Shown one piece after another: positions 12,186 through 26,200 of a stretch of DNA of 64,000 nt (its first letter is position 1; each line of letters starts with the position of its first letter). The notes beneath the pieces are model-generated. The model saw only the letters and a program-made list of their open reading frames with translations. It made no database searches and was not told the origin of the DNA. The position numbers and the translations under genes are program-made. This DNA is from Trichinella spiralis (Eukaryota > Nematoda > Enoplea > Trichinellida > Trichinellidae): NCBI GenBank assembly GCA_000181795.3, contig CM012954.1:10080152-10144151 (forward strand). Reading direction: 5' to 3'.

Positions 12186-12268
12186 ATTATTTATACGGTG
12201 TTCGCTTCCTGTAATCTTGCTATATAATATAGTTTTTTTTTCACATTCTTCTTCTTCTTCGTCTACTT

Positions 12269-15200
12269 TCATACGACCTTGTATTTGGCTTTGTTATAAG
12301 TTTGTGCAGATGTCAACGAAGCCAACTTTCGAAGCTCTTCTTTCAGCACGCGAATAATTTCATTTCTGGCTCGAGTTATCGCCAGCTCACTGACCGCTTC
12401 AATGCACAAATACAGACGTCGTTCTCCTTCTTTGGGCTCCTTTCCAGCAGGAACGTAAGAACCTTTGACCGATATGCCAACTTCGGCGTACTCTTGAATT
12501 TGGGATATACTATCTCGACTGGTGATCTTCCAACGCACTTGTTGGGGAAAATCGTTGATTTCCAATTCTTCTTCGTAACGAGAAAATGTTTGCTGTTGTT
12601 CTTGTTGGGGCATTTCGGTTGGAATGTAATTGAGCTTTTCGTTCAATTTTCCCGCCAACTGCTGGGCAATGGTTTTCGCTGAAACATTCACCGGACCAGT
12701 GGTGGCGCCTTTCATCACCGCCTCGGCGGTCTGCTGGGTAACGTCTTTGGCACCGACGCCGATGTTCTTTTCCAAATTGATCTGTCTTGCCAGCTGTTTC
12801 GCCTTTTCCAACGCTGACTGATTGGTCGTTGCCGCTCCGGATGAACTCGAAGCAAGCGGTACAGAGCCTTCAGTAACACGACGTGTCGATTTCATCAAAC
12901 TCTGTATTTGTTGATCGATGTCTTCTTCGTCATCATCCGATCCCTGTGAAAAGCAAGCAGCGTTGAAACAAATCAAATATTATACGCAACACAAAACACA
13001 AATCAAAACAATTTTTTTCAACACAACAATCATCCATCATACACACACACTATACCTGCAAGCCAAGCACAAGTTTCTCGATGCTGCGTTTGGATTTCAC
13101 GGCTTCAGCTTCTGCTTCGTCAAAGCGAAAACCGTGACCACCGTAACCACCTCCGCCATGTTTCACCTCTTTTCCTTCCAATGCCATCTGTTGCTTGTAC
13201 GTTTCCCACATCAGCTTCAAACCAGGCGGCACTTCTTGGCCTGCCAATTCGAAAGCTTTAACAATATTTCCAGCGCTGACCTCTTGACCATACGGTTGAA
13301 TGAATGTATACGCAAATCCTTTGTTACCAGCACGACCACATCGCCCCACACGATGCACGTAGTCTTCGTAATGATTTGGACAATCGTAATTCACGACAAG
13401 AATCATGTTTTTCACATCCAGTCCACGTGCAGCCACTGAAGTGGCAATCAGAAGCGTGATGACGCCATTTTTGAAGTCCACAATCGTCGAATCACGATCA
13501 AACTGATCCAAGCCCCCGTGCAATGGTGCACAAATATAGCCGGCTCTCATCAGATCAGCCACAAGTTCGTCGGCGTGTTCTTGTTTGTCGACAAATATCA
13601 AAATATTCCCCAATTCATAATAAACACCAAGCAATTCCAACAATTTCAAAAAACGATGCTCTTCATCAACAATAATCGCATGCTGTTCCACATCCTGACA
13701 AACGGTACTTCGATTGCCAACGATAATTTCGATCGGTTTTTCAAGCACCTTTCTGGCCAAGGCTTCCATTTGTCTTGGAAATGTGGCTGAGAACATAACT
13801 GTCTGTCGATCTGGTCGAATATTGCCAATAATTTTTAAAACCTATTAAAAAAATACATTTAAATTTACTTTCCAGCAAATAAAACAAACATACTTGAGGC
13901 TCAAAACCCATGTCGAACATTCGATCCGCTTCGTCAAGAACGAGATATGTAACCCGACGCAGATTGGTCACTTTACCATTATTCGCCGCTAACATGTCGA
14001 TCATTCGTCCTGGTGTACAGACAATAATTTCAGCGCCACGTTTCAATTCGGCAATTTGTTCAGAAATTCCAGTGCCGCCGTAAACGCATACTGTAGATAA
14101 ATTCAAAGGACGGCTGAATTTTTTGCATTCTTTCGCTATCTGCATGGCGAGCTCTCTTGTGGGAGTCATAATCAACGCTGCATAAAATTAGAAATACATT
14201 CATTTTTCAAGGAAAAACTAACTAATGCGCAGTATTGTACTGGTCTCTCATTACCAATAGGTCCATCCATGTCGTCCAGCGGTGGCTGATCGAGCACGTG
14301 CCTGAACATTGGTATTAGAAATGCAAGTGTTTTACCACTACCGGTCTTGGCAATACCAATTACATCACGACCGCACAAAATTGCCGGTATAGCTTGGGCT
14401 TGTATAGGGGTCGGCTTTTCGTAGTTGTACTTCTTCAACAGGTCCATCACACGACGACTGCTGCCGGTCTGGGCCCAATTTTTTATTGGCTTGGGACAAT
14501 TTTTCCCTCTCACGCGTATACCTTCCAACTGTTCTCGATAAGCGTCCACTTCCTCTTGACTCATTTTCGCCAAATCTGCCACTTCAACGTAGAAATTTTT
14601 CCTGAACGCTCTGTAATAAACTTTGTCATGATTGGTAATTGGCAATTGTTTAGCCTGAGCTGCTAAACTGCTAATCGCCTGTTCAATGTCCACATCTTGT
14701 TCTTCATCTGAATATTCCAAAGCATCGGCATTTTGCTCGACAATGTCACCTTTTTTATTTATCGAATCTTTCGACTTGTTGTTGTTGTTGTTGTTCACTT
14801 TGGTAACCAAAACGACTTTTGATTGCCCTTTTGAACCGGCTCCACCAGCAGCTGTTGGATCGATACCTCGAGTTTGTCGAATCTGCTGATGCACTTCCTC
14901 AAATATTCAAACATCATAACAAATAAATACAACTTTATAAATTATTGTACTTGCATGAACACGTCAAGTGGATCAGGCTCATCTTGCTCTTCCGGTACAG
15001 GTTCCTGGGGCTTATTGGTTTCGGAATTGTTCAATTCGGTATGCAAATCCGATTCATCATCTTCAGCATCGTCTTCCAACGTCCATGCCTTGGAAGGCTT
15101 GTTAACTTTAGCTTCGGAAACGATGTCAATTTGACCAGAAGCGATCAGTTGTGCCCTGCGTTCGGCTCGCCAGCGCTCGATTCGTTCTTTACGTTTTCGC

Positions 15201-15484
15201 ATCTCTTCGTCGAGCTTCTTTTCCGCCTCTTTGCCGGGCATTTCGAAATAATTCACTGCAGACTGAGAACCAGCACTGGCGGCGCCGTCGTCATTCAAAT
15301 TCCGCTCAACACTGCTCGATCCGCTTCGACTTCTGCTCCGATGGCGGTGCCGAGGTGAACCAGACCTCGACCGGCTCTTCGTCCGATGTCGACCATGCTC
15401 ATGGCGACGTTTACGACGACGACGTTCCCGATCACGGCTACGACTACCACTACGAGATCGATGTGAACGCTCTGAACGGCCCAT
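12269..15484 (-). CDS. ddx-46: DEAD-box RNA helicase DDX46/Prp5
   Basis: Five exons right to left: 15484-14951, 14897-14255, 14177-13894, 13841-13056, 12943-12269, giving 973 residues. The N-terminus is an RS domain (about residues 1-70), followed by an acidic linker and a poly-Asn stretch. The helicase core has [10 protein letters not shown] (Q motif), AKTGSGKT (motif I), [22 protein letters not shown] (DEAD), SATFPRQ (motif III) and [10 protein letters not shown] (motif VI). Prp5 acts in the nucleus, remodelling U2 snRNP before branch-site recognition. The C-terminal half ([12 protein letters not shown] ... [13 protein letters not shown] ... NKAKYKVV) is specific to the DDX46 subfamily, which separates it from DDX42. 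Start chosen at 15484, the first ATG ([13 protein letters not shown]); the frame runs a few codons upstream with no ATG. Confidence 0.97.
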
Positions 15485-16855
15485 TTCCAAAACCAAAAAA
15501 AAATTAACAAAATAATAAATTATTAATAATCATAAAAATTCAATTTCGCTGCAAAAAAATCATCCTGTTTTATGATAAGAAGATTAATGTATACATTACA
15601 GTATACTCACTGAGAATTTCACTTCTCAACATCATTTCAATTGCCTGGTACATGATACAAGTTCTACGTATCACTGTGATCTTACAAATTATACCTCGAA
15701 CTTAGACAAATGTCAAATATCAGAAAAATGTATTATTCATATTAAAAATAACAAAAAAAATACAAACTAAAAACAATTCTAAACAAACTACAAAGTTTTC
15801 AATAAGTAGTAGCTGAATATAATATTTCCTTATGCTTGATGTTAATTCAGTTAAAATATTCAACATCGAAAAGAGCGAAAGCTGTGACTACAAAAAATCA
15901 AAACTCAAATCAAGAAAAAAAAACAACTAGTCATTCAACTATGAAACTGTTAACACAATTAATAATTAACCAATCCTTTTTTTCATCAAAAAAAACTATT
16001 AACAACAATAATTAGAGCATACCCCAAGTGCACAAGCTTAATATAATTTATAAAATAAAACAATTAACCACATTAATCATAATTGATTACAAGAAAATGA
16101 ATGTATTAAGATAAATTAAGTCAAATGCGCGATCCGTTTCACCATTCTGAAGAAACGACACGAAACAACAATACATGATATAGTAAATAAATGATGTGAA
16201 AGTTTTCAGTTAAATATAACATTAAACAATAATGTGAATTAATCAAGGTGCCTTATGTACAGCATAAATGTGAGTTGTCCACGCATCAATGACCTCAATT
16301 TTTATTACAGCAAAGAAAAAAGATTTTATTCACTGTCTCCTTCTATTAAAAAAAATAACATATTTGAAATTATAATAAATTGTACTTACAAATAACAAAA
16401 TGGGATAAGATTACAAATTAAAAAGAGCTCAGTATAAGTGCAAAAAAGAGAAATTGTTGCCCAACGTTAGTCTACTGTAATTTTCTGGTTGCAGGTATTA
16501 ATGCAAAAATAATTTGAGATTGAAATAGCTGCCATCATAAAAAAAACTAATATAAAATCATCTGGATTTCAACTTTCAACTCGATCATAAAATTAAGTAT
16601 TTCCAAATTAAAGAAAAATGAAAATAGCACATCTTCCTAATTGAAACAAGTTTAAGTATAATTTCGTCGACGTTAATTTTAAATTGATCATTGAATCTTA
16701 ATAAAATGAAAAAATTTTATAACGAAAACTTAATGTTGCTAAAAAAAATTAAATGCTAAATAACATGACAGAAAGCACATGTCATGCAAATAAAATGTTA
16801 CCTGAACTTCGCTGTACTGTAATTTTCTTCTGAATTGTTTTTGTATAGGATAAAA
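15485..16855. other. intergenic between divergent DDX46 and PRA1 genes
   Basis: 1.4 kb, AT-rich. A likely 5' UTR acceptor (TTGTATAG) ends at 16849 just before the PRA1 start codon. No other feature seen. Confidence 0.6.
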
Positions 16856-17651
16856 ATGGAAAACAGTCAAATGTGTCCACTGGAATTTTCTCCCGTGCGT
16901 ACGTTGGATGACTTTCTACTCGGATCGGCAAGATTTCAAGCACCAACTTTCCACGACGCCCAACGTTGGTCAAATCGCGTTCTAAAAAATCTCCTGTATT
17001 ATCAGTCGAACTATTTTCTACTGGAAATTATATTTTTTTTCTTAATAGGGTAAGCAAAAAAATAAATGATTAAATAAATCAGAATGAAAAAAGTGTGCTT
17101 TCATTGTATGAGAAAAACAACAACACCGTTATTATAGTTTAACACGACCGCGTGATATGCTTCTCGGCTTGATAGCGACAGTTCTTTCAGTTGGTGCTGT
17201 TTATATCACTAGCACTAGTCAAGCGGATGTTGTGAAAGTCAAGAAAGATCATCCACTGGTGTGTTTAGCTATAATAGTCAGTTCTATGTATATATTGTTC
17301 CAAATGTTTGACGCTGTCATGTTTGCCGTGTTCGCTCTACTGATGCCAGCACTATGTGAGTATCTGTTTTATTTCATTTTTTAAAATAATTTTTGAAATG
17401 AAAGAACAAATTTTTACTTTCACAGTTCTAGATGATGTAAATATTGTTTAAAAAAAGCTGAAAATTTAACCAAATTTTAAATTCTGAAATTTAATATTTC
17501 AGTAATATTATTTCACGCGTCGTGTCGTCTTCGGAATGTTCGCAACAAAATTGAAAACAAGATCGAAGCTCTTGGAGTGAAAAAATCGCCAATGGGACAT
17601 ATGCTAGAAATGTGTGGTTTGCATCTTGATCTACTGATGAAAGTAGAATAG
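16856..17651 (+). CDS. PRA1 family protein, ARL6IP5/JWA (PRAF3) type
   Basis: Three exons: 16856-17049, 17138-17355, 17503-17651, giving 186 residues, close to the 188 of the human protein. The order is a cytosolic head (PVRTLDDFLLGSARFQAP), a hydrophobic hairpin beginning NLLYYQSNYF, the conserved LTRPRDMLLGLI, a second hydrophobic pair and a charged tail ENKIEALGVKKSPMG. Family members are ER/Golgi membrane proteins that bind prenylated Rab/Arl GTPases and, for ARL6IP5, glutamate transporters. PRAF2 is the main alternative, but the tail matches ARL6IP5 best. Confidence 0.93.
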
Positions 17652-17874
17652 TCTGAAATTGAATATTTGTTTAAAATGCCTACAGTTTTTCTAGTGTATT
17701 TGCAGTTTGCCATCTTTTCCACTTTCCACAGCATTAAAAAATATTTCCAGGATTAATGGTAAACATTTTTGATTGAATTTTTAGAATGATATATATATGT
17801 GTGTGTATGTGAATGTTTTCTTTCAAATAATATGACATTTAAGAAATATGAAAAATTCATTCCCTGATTTTCAA

Positions 17875-17880
17875 AATAAA
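17875..17880 (+). terminator. poly(A) signal of the PRA1 gene
   Basis: AATAAA 224 nt after the stop codon; the next downstream gene is nearly 10 kb away. Confidence 0.45.
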
Positions 17881-18826
17881 ATTGGTTCAGTGTGAAAAAT
17901 TCTTTTGTCCGTGAAGTTGTTATTTTCAGTGTAAAATTAATTCACTCGAAATTGACCAAAATGGAGCATATTTGCGACGCATTTTGCAGAACAGCTGAGA
18001 AAAGGTGATCCAAAATGTTCATAAAAGATGAAAAAAGTGATTTGTTTTTTCCGTAATCTAGGAATGCAGTATATTCCATTAATTTTGATTATTTTTGAGC
18101 CTTAAGAAGATGAAGAAGAAGAAATATATCATTTGAAGTGAAATTTAGTATGATAAGTGCGATTTGGTTCTATCGCCGGCATCATGATAGATAGTTTAGA
18201 GAAATTTTCTAACTCAAAAACGCATATTCAGCTCAGGGACAGCCTTAGCTGGTACTACAACTGAAGCATATTATAACCAATATATGTACGACCGTGCAAA
18301 CTTATTTAAACCATAGTTCATTTCACTGTAAAGTTCATTCAAACGCGATCTTTTCAAAATTTCAATTATTGTATAGCTTGAAGAATACACAACCTATATT
18401 ATTATTATTATTAAAAATATAAATTAAAAAGAAAACACTTTGTTGTTATTAGATTTGAATTTTTGGTGCATTTGCTTTGAAAATTTTGCACAGTATTTCC
18501 ATCGATTGTGCGATATAACCTGAGCATGAAAGGCACAAAGAAAAAACGACAATGCTGATTTAAAATGTTTTTTTACATAATTCTGTTTATTGAATAGCAA
18601 ACGTCACACAATCGAGGTCAATAAAATGATTAAACAACATACGCAATTGCATTACATTTTCCCTTTATCCGCCTAGCAAATGATTTCTGCTTACCTGTGA
18701 AGAATGAAAAATCATCATATAATGTAAATTAGTTCTAATTTGTTACTGTAAATTTTCAAAATACCACTTATAATATTTCAAATGTCAGCATCCTGCCCAA
18801 GTGGAACTATTAAAATTCGATGAAAG

Positions 18827-18827
<1 letters not shown>

Positions 18828-18864
<37 letters not shown>
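18828..18864. repeat. (TA)n microsatellite
   Basis: 37 nt of perfect alternating TA in the gene-free region. Confidence 0.95.
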
Positions 18865-18867
<3 letters not shown>

Positions 18868-20380
18868 TTACTATTTTACTTGTATTATTTGATTTACAAT
18901 ATGACCAAAGCAATTCGACGTAATAATGAAATATAATGTAAAAAAATCATACTGAAAATAGCACAGAAACATACAGCTGACAAATAATGAACGAATGTTT
19001 CAAAAAATGAAGCATACTGTACAATTGGTCAATTATGCAACGTGTTGCGCGTAGGGAGAAAAGTTGATGATTGGTCGAATTTTAAATTAACAACAAATAA
19101 ACTGGTAGTTGAAACAAAGCTTAATATCAATTCAACTGTTGCCATTGGCAATGCTTGCTTACGGATGATTTGAAAATGCACCTTGAGAACAACCGATTTC
19201 GTGCTCATTTTAAAATTATCTTGCCGCTGCCGATTTCATATAGCTTAACCAGCACAACTGCAAATTTGAAAAATATCAAAATGTGCAAATGTGAATTTTT
19301 AAAAATTATCAATCAAATTCTTTATTATTGTTTTTTTTGAATAACAACTGACAGAAAATTTTTTCAATGGGAAATAAGCAACAAAAAAATGAGCGAGCAG
19401 AAAGCGAGCAACAACAGCCGAGCAGACTGCCTGCCGCAAAGAATATTTTCCTAAGCATGTCGTCAACGATTAATTCGCATATCTTTTCTTCATCTCAAAA
19501 TGCAACATTTCAAAATTTTTACTATAAATATAACATGATATCAAAATTAAATTTATTCTCAGTGAATTTTTTTTAATTTTATTTTTCAAAAAAATAGTTG
19601 ATCAAATCTAACGTCAAAAGTAGCTTGAATATTATTAATTATTCATTTGCTTTACCTTTTTTTTGATTTGAATAAAACAAACTGAAAATAAATAAAGAAG
19701 AAGAAGAACAAAGATGAGCATTGTGCATTGTATAAAATTTTCGACAAGATGTCGTCGAAGTGAAAAAGTCGATTGTAATTGTCAATAAACTATTAACAAT
19801 TAAGTCTACGGTAAAAAAATTTTGTTTTTAATTTTCTATTAAAATTAACAATAAAAATATTTTATTCAACAATGAAGAACAGATCTTCCTATTAGAGTGT
19901 TTAAAAAAAAGTACCATCTTTCCCCTACAGTATGTTTTTCAGGCAGTTCAACAGTTGAACAATCACAAGTCGTTCATTCAAAATTGATGAGCATCTTTCG
20001 TCATCATAAGAAATAAATAAAGAAAATCCACCCATGCTGTAATCAATGAATAATGCTGCATGAAAACAAAACATAAGCGATAAATCTCTTTATGCTATTT
20101 ATATAAAAATTCTTTTTTTATCTGTCAACAAAAATAATTGAAACAAAAAATTTAATTTTTGTTGGCAAAATGTTATCACTGTAATTATTATACAATTACA
20201 ATATGTTTTAACATTTACGCTACGGATGATGATAAATACAAGAAATAAAAAGTATCAGATATATGTATTATTCATATAATAGGAAAGAAAATGAAGATGA
20301 TAAAATAAGAACGACCAATCTCATGATAGAATCAAAAGAGAATTGTGTAATAATTTTTTACACATTGAGAGATGATCCTT

Positions 20381-20492
<112 letters not shown>

Positions 20493-21081
20493 GATGCAGA
20501 AGAACACAATTGCCGTAATGTTCAGAGATAAAGCAATATCAATTGAATAATAGCATCATAAGTAAGTTTGAAATTTTCAAAATTGATGAAAAAGATAATC
20601 TATTAAAGCTAATTTCACGAATGCACATGCAAATTGGACAAATGACAAACAAATGGATTGCTGATTTAAAAATAATGACAATTTGTCTGTTTGTTTGTGA
20701 AAAGTAAAAATGAAATATTTCCGAAATGCAATTCAACGGAATATGAAATTAAGTTTTTTTTAATTGAAAAAATAATAGTGTTGGGTAAATGGAAGGTTGG
20801 CATGTGTTCAGTCGTTGTTGGATAGAGGCGTTTTCACCCGCTGGACAAGGGGAGAGAATTATGAAAATTAAACCACAACCCCATCAAACAAAGGCCAATC
20901 AGCTTTGGTTTCTGTTATCATATTTTCTTATTCGTCGTTTCATTCTTTTAGTTGAAGGTGCAAAATTATTATTTCATATTTTGCCCATTTGCAAAATGAT
21001 GCTAGAAGATTGAGCGTAACAGAAGTTAATTTTGAGCGAAATGTGCGGATAAAATCAATAACACAACAATACCACCACCAT

Positions 21082-21120
21082 ACAACAACAACAACAACAA
21101 CAACAATAATAATAATAATA
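21082..21120. repeat. compound (ACA)n/(ATA)n microsatellite
   Basis: Eight ACA units run directly into five ATA units, a usual product of point change followed by slippage. Confidence 0.9.
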
Positions 21121-22788
21121 TGAATAATAAGAGAAAACCAAATCGAAAACAGTCATCTGCCAATGTGATGATGGTATAGCTTGAACTCATGCAAGCAATT
21201 ATCTATCTTACTGTTATAAGTTTGCATCATAAAAGAAGAAAAATATTAAAGCTCTGTTCAAAAAAAGTAAAACAAAAAAAAGAAATTAAAAATCAAATTC
21301 AAGCATTGCTCATTTTGCAGTACAAAGAAAGAAATTGGCATTGAACTGGAAAATAAACCTACCAAGTATTGATCACCAGTTGAAGCATCAACTCATCTGG
21401 TAAGTACTTTCATCTGCTAATGGAGAAAAAATTATTTCTATTCATATATACATTTATTTATAAGCATGCATTTTTTTTCTTTTGTCTGCAACTTCAAAGC
21501 AGAAAGTAGAAATTAGTCTGTTGATTAAAATAAAAAATGATAATCTTCTCTCTCGGTACAATTAACTGTAAAATCTCGTGTGGAAAATTTCCTATCGGAT
21601 TTATATTGGTTATAATTTATTTCTCAAAAATAAATTACAACAACATCAGACAAGCATCCCAATTTATGTAGGGTAACTGTTCGTTAACGGTAGTTCATTC
21701 GAACATGCAATATCCACTAAATAAGATGAAAATAAATATAAGTTATAATATAACTACGGTTTAGCATAATATTCAATTTTTCTGTTGTACTGAGGCAACC
21801 GTATGCAATAAAAACAAGAAAAAGTAAATTTTTTTCTACACTGTTCTCTTTCATCAAAATCAATCGTCCAGCGAAACAATATTAATCAATAATAACAATA
21901 ATTTAAGTTGTTAAAATGTATTAAAAAATAATTGTTTTTTAAAATCTGTTTTCTTATCAATTTATGCTCTATTGGCAAACGTTAAGTTTTTAATATATCG
22001 AAATATGTCTCAACAAAACCGCTTACAACTGTTCAGCAACTGAAGAAGCAAATAAATATCAATCATGATGCTTATAGTTTTCAATTTTCTACGTTTGAAC
22101 TATTCAAATAATTACAATTCTCAAATTTGAAAAGAAGAAAAAAGCCTAACTGTAACTTTGATAAAATTTGCAGACTGTACAAATTTTGATAATGTGAAAG
22201 TACGATATATTGTGAAGAATGTCAATATAGAATTCAACAAACAAATATAATGAAAATTTCCAAAAGTTCTTTCTAAGCATATCAATTCATTGAGAAAGTA
22301 ACTAATTAAGTTATAGGCATAAACATCTGCTTAGGAAGATATGAATGTCAAAAATAAATTTTTGAATTTTTTGTTCAACAACGATTCATAATTCACCTCA
22401 TAATAAAGCAAAATAATGATGAATTTGAAAAAGACTTCAAGATTTTTCCTCATCGATTGATATATTTATGCCAGTGGATAAAATTTAACATTATGAAAAA
22501 AACACGAATATTTTCAACTTTAAAATCTATAAAATTTCAATTAGCATAATCGTGTGAAAATCAAATCGTTTGATAAAGTGTAATTTCTTTTCTTACAATA
22601 CAATTTTTGCAATTGAAATCATTACATTTATTTTCAGTAAAAAAATCTTTCCCCGTGCAAAATTCACAAAAAAAATTTACATTTCAAATTTCTTCAGTTC
22701 ATTAAAAAACCAACAAATCTGATTTTATATTATATGAGAAGTAATGAAAATTGTAAATGGATAACACAATGCTGCTCAAGTGATTCAC

Positions 22789-22835
22789 TGATTCATTTCA
22801 ATGAATCAAAATTCAGCTTAATCAGTTAAGCTGAA
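22789..22835. repeat. two adjacent perfect hairpins
   Basis: 22789-22808 is a 9-bp inverted repeat with a 2-nt centre (TGATTCATT ... AATGAATCA). 22812-22835 is a 10-bp inverted repeat (TTCAGCTTAA ... TTAAGCTGAA) with a 4-nt loop. They are 3 nt apart. Function unknown. Confidence 0.85.
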
Positions 22836-23210
22836 ATGACGGAACTGATGGGAAATAATTTGCAAAGTAAATTACAACAAAAAAGGGAAAATAATTCATT
22901 TCATTCCATATTTTCAATCATTAAAAAATAATTTTTCTGTCAATACATAAAAGCACGAAAAACAGTTGTTGATCTTATCAAACAATTAAACCAAAGAATC
23001 ATCAGATAAGGGTGCGAAATATTCATAAATCTACACTTTAAAATTAATGAATAAATTTGTACCTTTTTAAACATATTATTATCATTATTATTGTTAACAG
23101 CAGTTTTGATTGAATAAATAAATAAATAAAATTTTAATATAAAATCATGAAATCATTGAATATCAATTCTTCGCATTAATTCAATGCTTCTTTTTCCAAT
23201 AAAAGAATCA

Positions 23211-23232
23211 CATCATCATCATCATCATCATC
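23211..23232. repeat. (CAT)n microsatellite
   Basis: Seven CAT units in the gene-free region. Confidence 0.9.
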
Positions 23233-26200
23233 AAATATACATATGATCAAGTATGTTAATGTGTGTAGATTCAGTTGGTCTAATGAAAAAAAAAAGATTT
23301 ATAATGATATAAATTATTAACTGATTGATTTGTGACCATCACAGAATTAAGAATTAAAATTCATCATTAAAACACAAATCACAACCACCAACTTCCGCTG
23401 ATCCTAGCATAGTTTCTTCTGATGAAATATTCGTTTTAATAATTCATTGTACAGAACGACCATACAAATAATTGACAACGCAGTTAATTTTTCAATTACT
23501 GTTATGTCTGAAAAAAAATTCTAATTCGAAAACAAACTTCTTATAAAAACCTGCAAAAATGGCATGGCATAATTTTCATAATGAAAGATATGAAAAAATA
23601 ATTTTCTGCTTCTTTTTTTATATCGACTAAAATCGAGAGCACTTGATCGAAATTCGCATTAGCAAAAATTCTTTTTGACGTCAAACCTACTCCATTAAAA
23701 TTGAAAAATTCTAACTAAAATTTTGACACTGTACAAATGGAAGAAAAACTTTCAAAAAATTACATTCAATATTCAAATTTGAAATAAATATTAAAAGTAG
23801 AAGTGATTCATTTCTCAACTTTTCATTTGGTTTATTAATAAATCTTAATTATACCAAAGTGAAGATTTTCACATAACAATATGCTAATTTATATTTTTTG
23901 TACATTGTTTCACTGGTTGCATTTGTTAATCGATTATTCGAAATTATTCTGGAATGAATAATAAAACTACAAAAATAGCACCAGTTTCAGATAACAAATT
24001 CTCAACAACAAAAACCGCACGCTTTTACAGTTTTCAAAGCTATAAATTTAACATTAAATGCAAACAATTAATTAACAAAAAAACAATAACTGCATACAAA
24101 TAATGTATATGAATATAAGAAGAATGCTTAAATTTTGACACCATCTTCTGTCTCGCTTTTTCTCCCCCTATTTGCAATGCAACAATTATTGATCTCTCAT
24201 AATTAACACATTCTTCGCCTACAGCTGATTAATGTTATCATAGGTTGATGCTAAGGTTGATTTGAAAATTAACAAAATAAAAAGCACAAAATTAAAATAT
24301 TTCTTCATTATATTCTTGCATGCCACCGCACGATAAAAGCAATTTTAACTTGAAAAAGCAATAACTTCTTTTCAAACAAAAAAACGAATTGTGATCTTTA
24401 CATAAAAAATTAACATAAATCATATTCATCAGCAAGGTAATAAAATTGTCCACTACTAGTGAAATTAAAAAAAAAGAATTATCGAATAATAATTTATTAA
24501 AAAAACTTGCACTGCTCAATTTTCCAAATTAAAAGAGAAACAGTACCAGGAATAAAAAATTTATAGTAGTGAAAAGTAGCTGATGAATTATACATTTTAA
24601 ATCACATACATAGTAAGTACATTTATGATTAGCTAAGTATGAATAGTCAAAAAATATTTCAAATATTACATTTTACAATCAATGTATTGAATAATTCATA
24701 AGAGACGATCAAATTTCATAGTAAATAAATTCCACTCACAACAGGACTCAACTTTGCTCTGCCTTTGAATTTTAAAATTCAAATTTGTTTCTTAATAAAA
24801 TTATCCTCTCTTACACATGAATAATCAGATATAATCATCATCTTAAACCATAAATACACACACGCATATATATGTATCAAATTTCAATTAAAAATTTTCT
24901 TGAACAAACATTTTTAAATTCCATATATAGATTTCAATCAATTCTACAAAAAAGGAAGTTATAAGTGACAGTGCTTTCATCTTATTAATGGTCGTCATTT
25001 TCAACATTTCCTGAGATTTTCAAAATTGAAACTGCAACAGTTTATTGACTCAATTTATGATTGACCAGATGAAAACTGATAGTTACAAGTCCCTTGCGTT
25101 TGACAGTCCTTTAAATTTTCTTACTAACAGACAATGCCAATCAACCAGAATAAAAGAATCCCTTTTCCCCCATATACATATATATACATATATGCATGAA
25201 AAATATAATATCAATTTTTCGTTGAAATAAAATAGCAACATTACATGAAAATGCGCATTTAAGATTTTCCAAAATTTACCAAAATCCATTACTACTTTAT
25301 TAATGTTCTATTATTACACAACTTAAACGGAAGTTGCATTGTGTAAAATCAATTAAAAACAACAACAACAACAGCAGCATACACTGCATTAAGTAATAAT
25401 AAAAGATAAATATGCAAATTTAAAACTAATCCAATAAATTTATGTTGAGGTAAAGAATAAGAATTGTACTGAAAAGTCGGAAATTTACCTTCAACTCTCA
25501 AGAGAAAATATAATATCAATACTATATAGTCTACAACAGATTGAAATTGGGCTAATAAATTCCCAAGATGAAAGTAAAATTTCAAAAACCGCCTTGCATA
25601 ACCAACCAGAGGAACAATATAAATGAACAATTTTCCATTTTCTATTAACACCATAGAGAAGAGAATAGATTTCAACTGTTGAATACAGTTTTCCGTTTTT
25701 TAGTCAATAAATTAAGTCGTGAACTTTAATGTTACTTCCCAAGTGAGTGAATGCAAATTTTTTGTTTATAACTTTAAAATTAGGAGAAAAATTGTCCTAT
25801 AAAATCAGTAGCTTATATTTAAATTTCCAAAGCAGCATTAATGTACATTAAATTCCGCGTTCCGCTATAAATAATATTTCATAAAAGACGCAAATGAATA
25901 AATAAATGAAAAAACCAACACGCATTTAGAACAGTTGGATTACAATTAAGCATGCTACTTCAGTACATTAACTGATACAATAAGCACTATTAAGGTCTGT
26001 CAGTTGTTGTCCGCTATGGATTGCAATCATCGATTTGTAAACGACACGTTACATATTCATCATTTGTAACATACAAGCATTTGTTCATTAAAAAGATGTC
26101 AATTTTTCCAAACATACGCGATGCATTCATTTATTGGAAAAAATCTTCATGATCTCACACATATTATGCTTGCTTAATTACGCAACATAATCTCACATAA

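Noticed and set aside
12302-12682. 126-codon plus-strand frame over the DDX46 C-terminus
   Set aside because: Shadow of a strongly conserved minus-strand exon.
14945-15358. Plus-strand frames over the DDX46 RS domain
   Set aside because: Arg/Ser codons read backward rarely give stops; the minus frame is the helicase.
19367-19576. 69-codon frame beginning MGNKQQKNERAE
   Set aside because: First half looks coding-like (myristoylation-type start, Gln/Arg rich), but the rest is AT noise and no donor follows. Kept only as a GC-richer patch.
20789-21013. 74-codon frame beginning MEGWHVFSRCW
   Set aside because: No homology recognised and no splice sites; could be a non-coding exon but unsupported.
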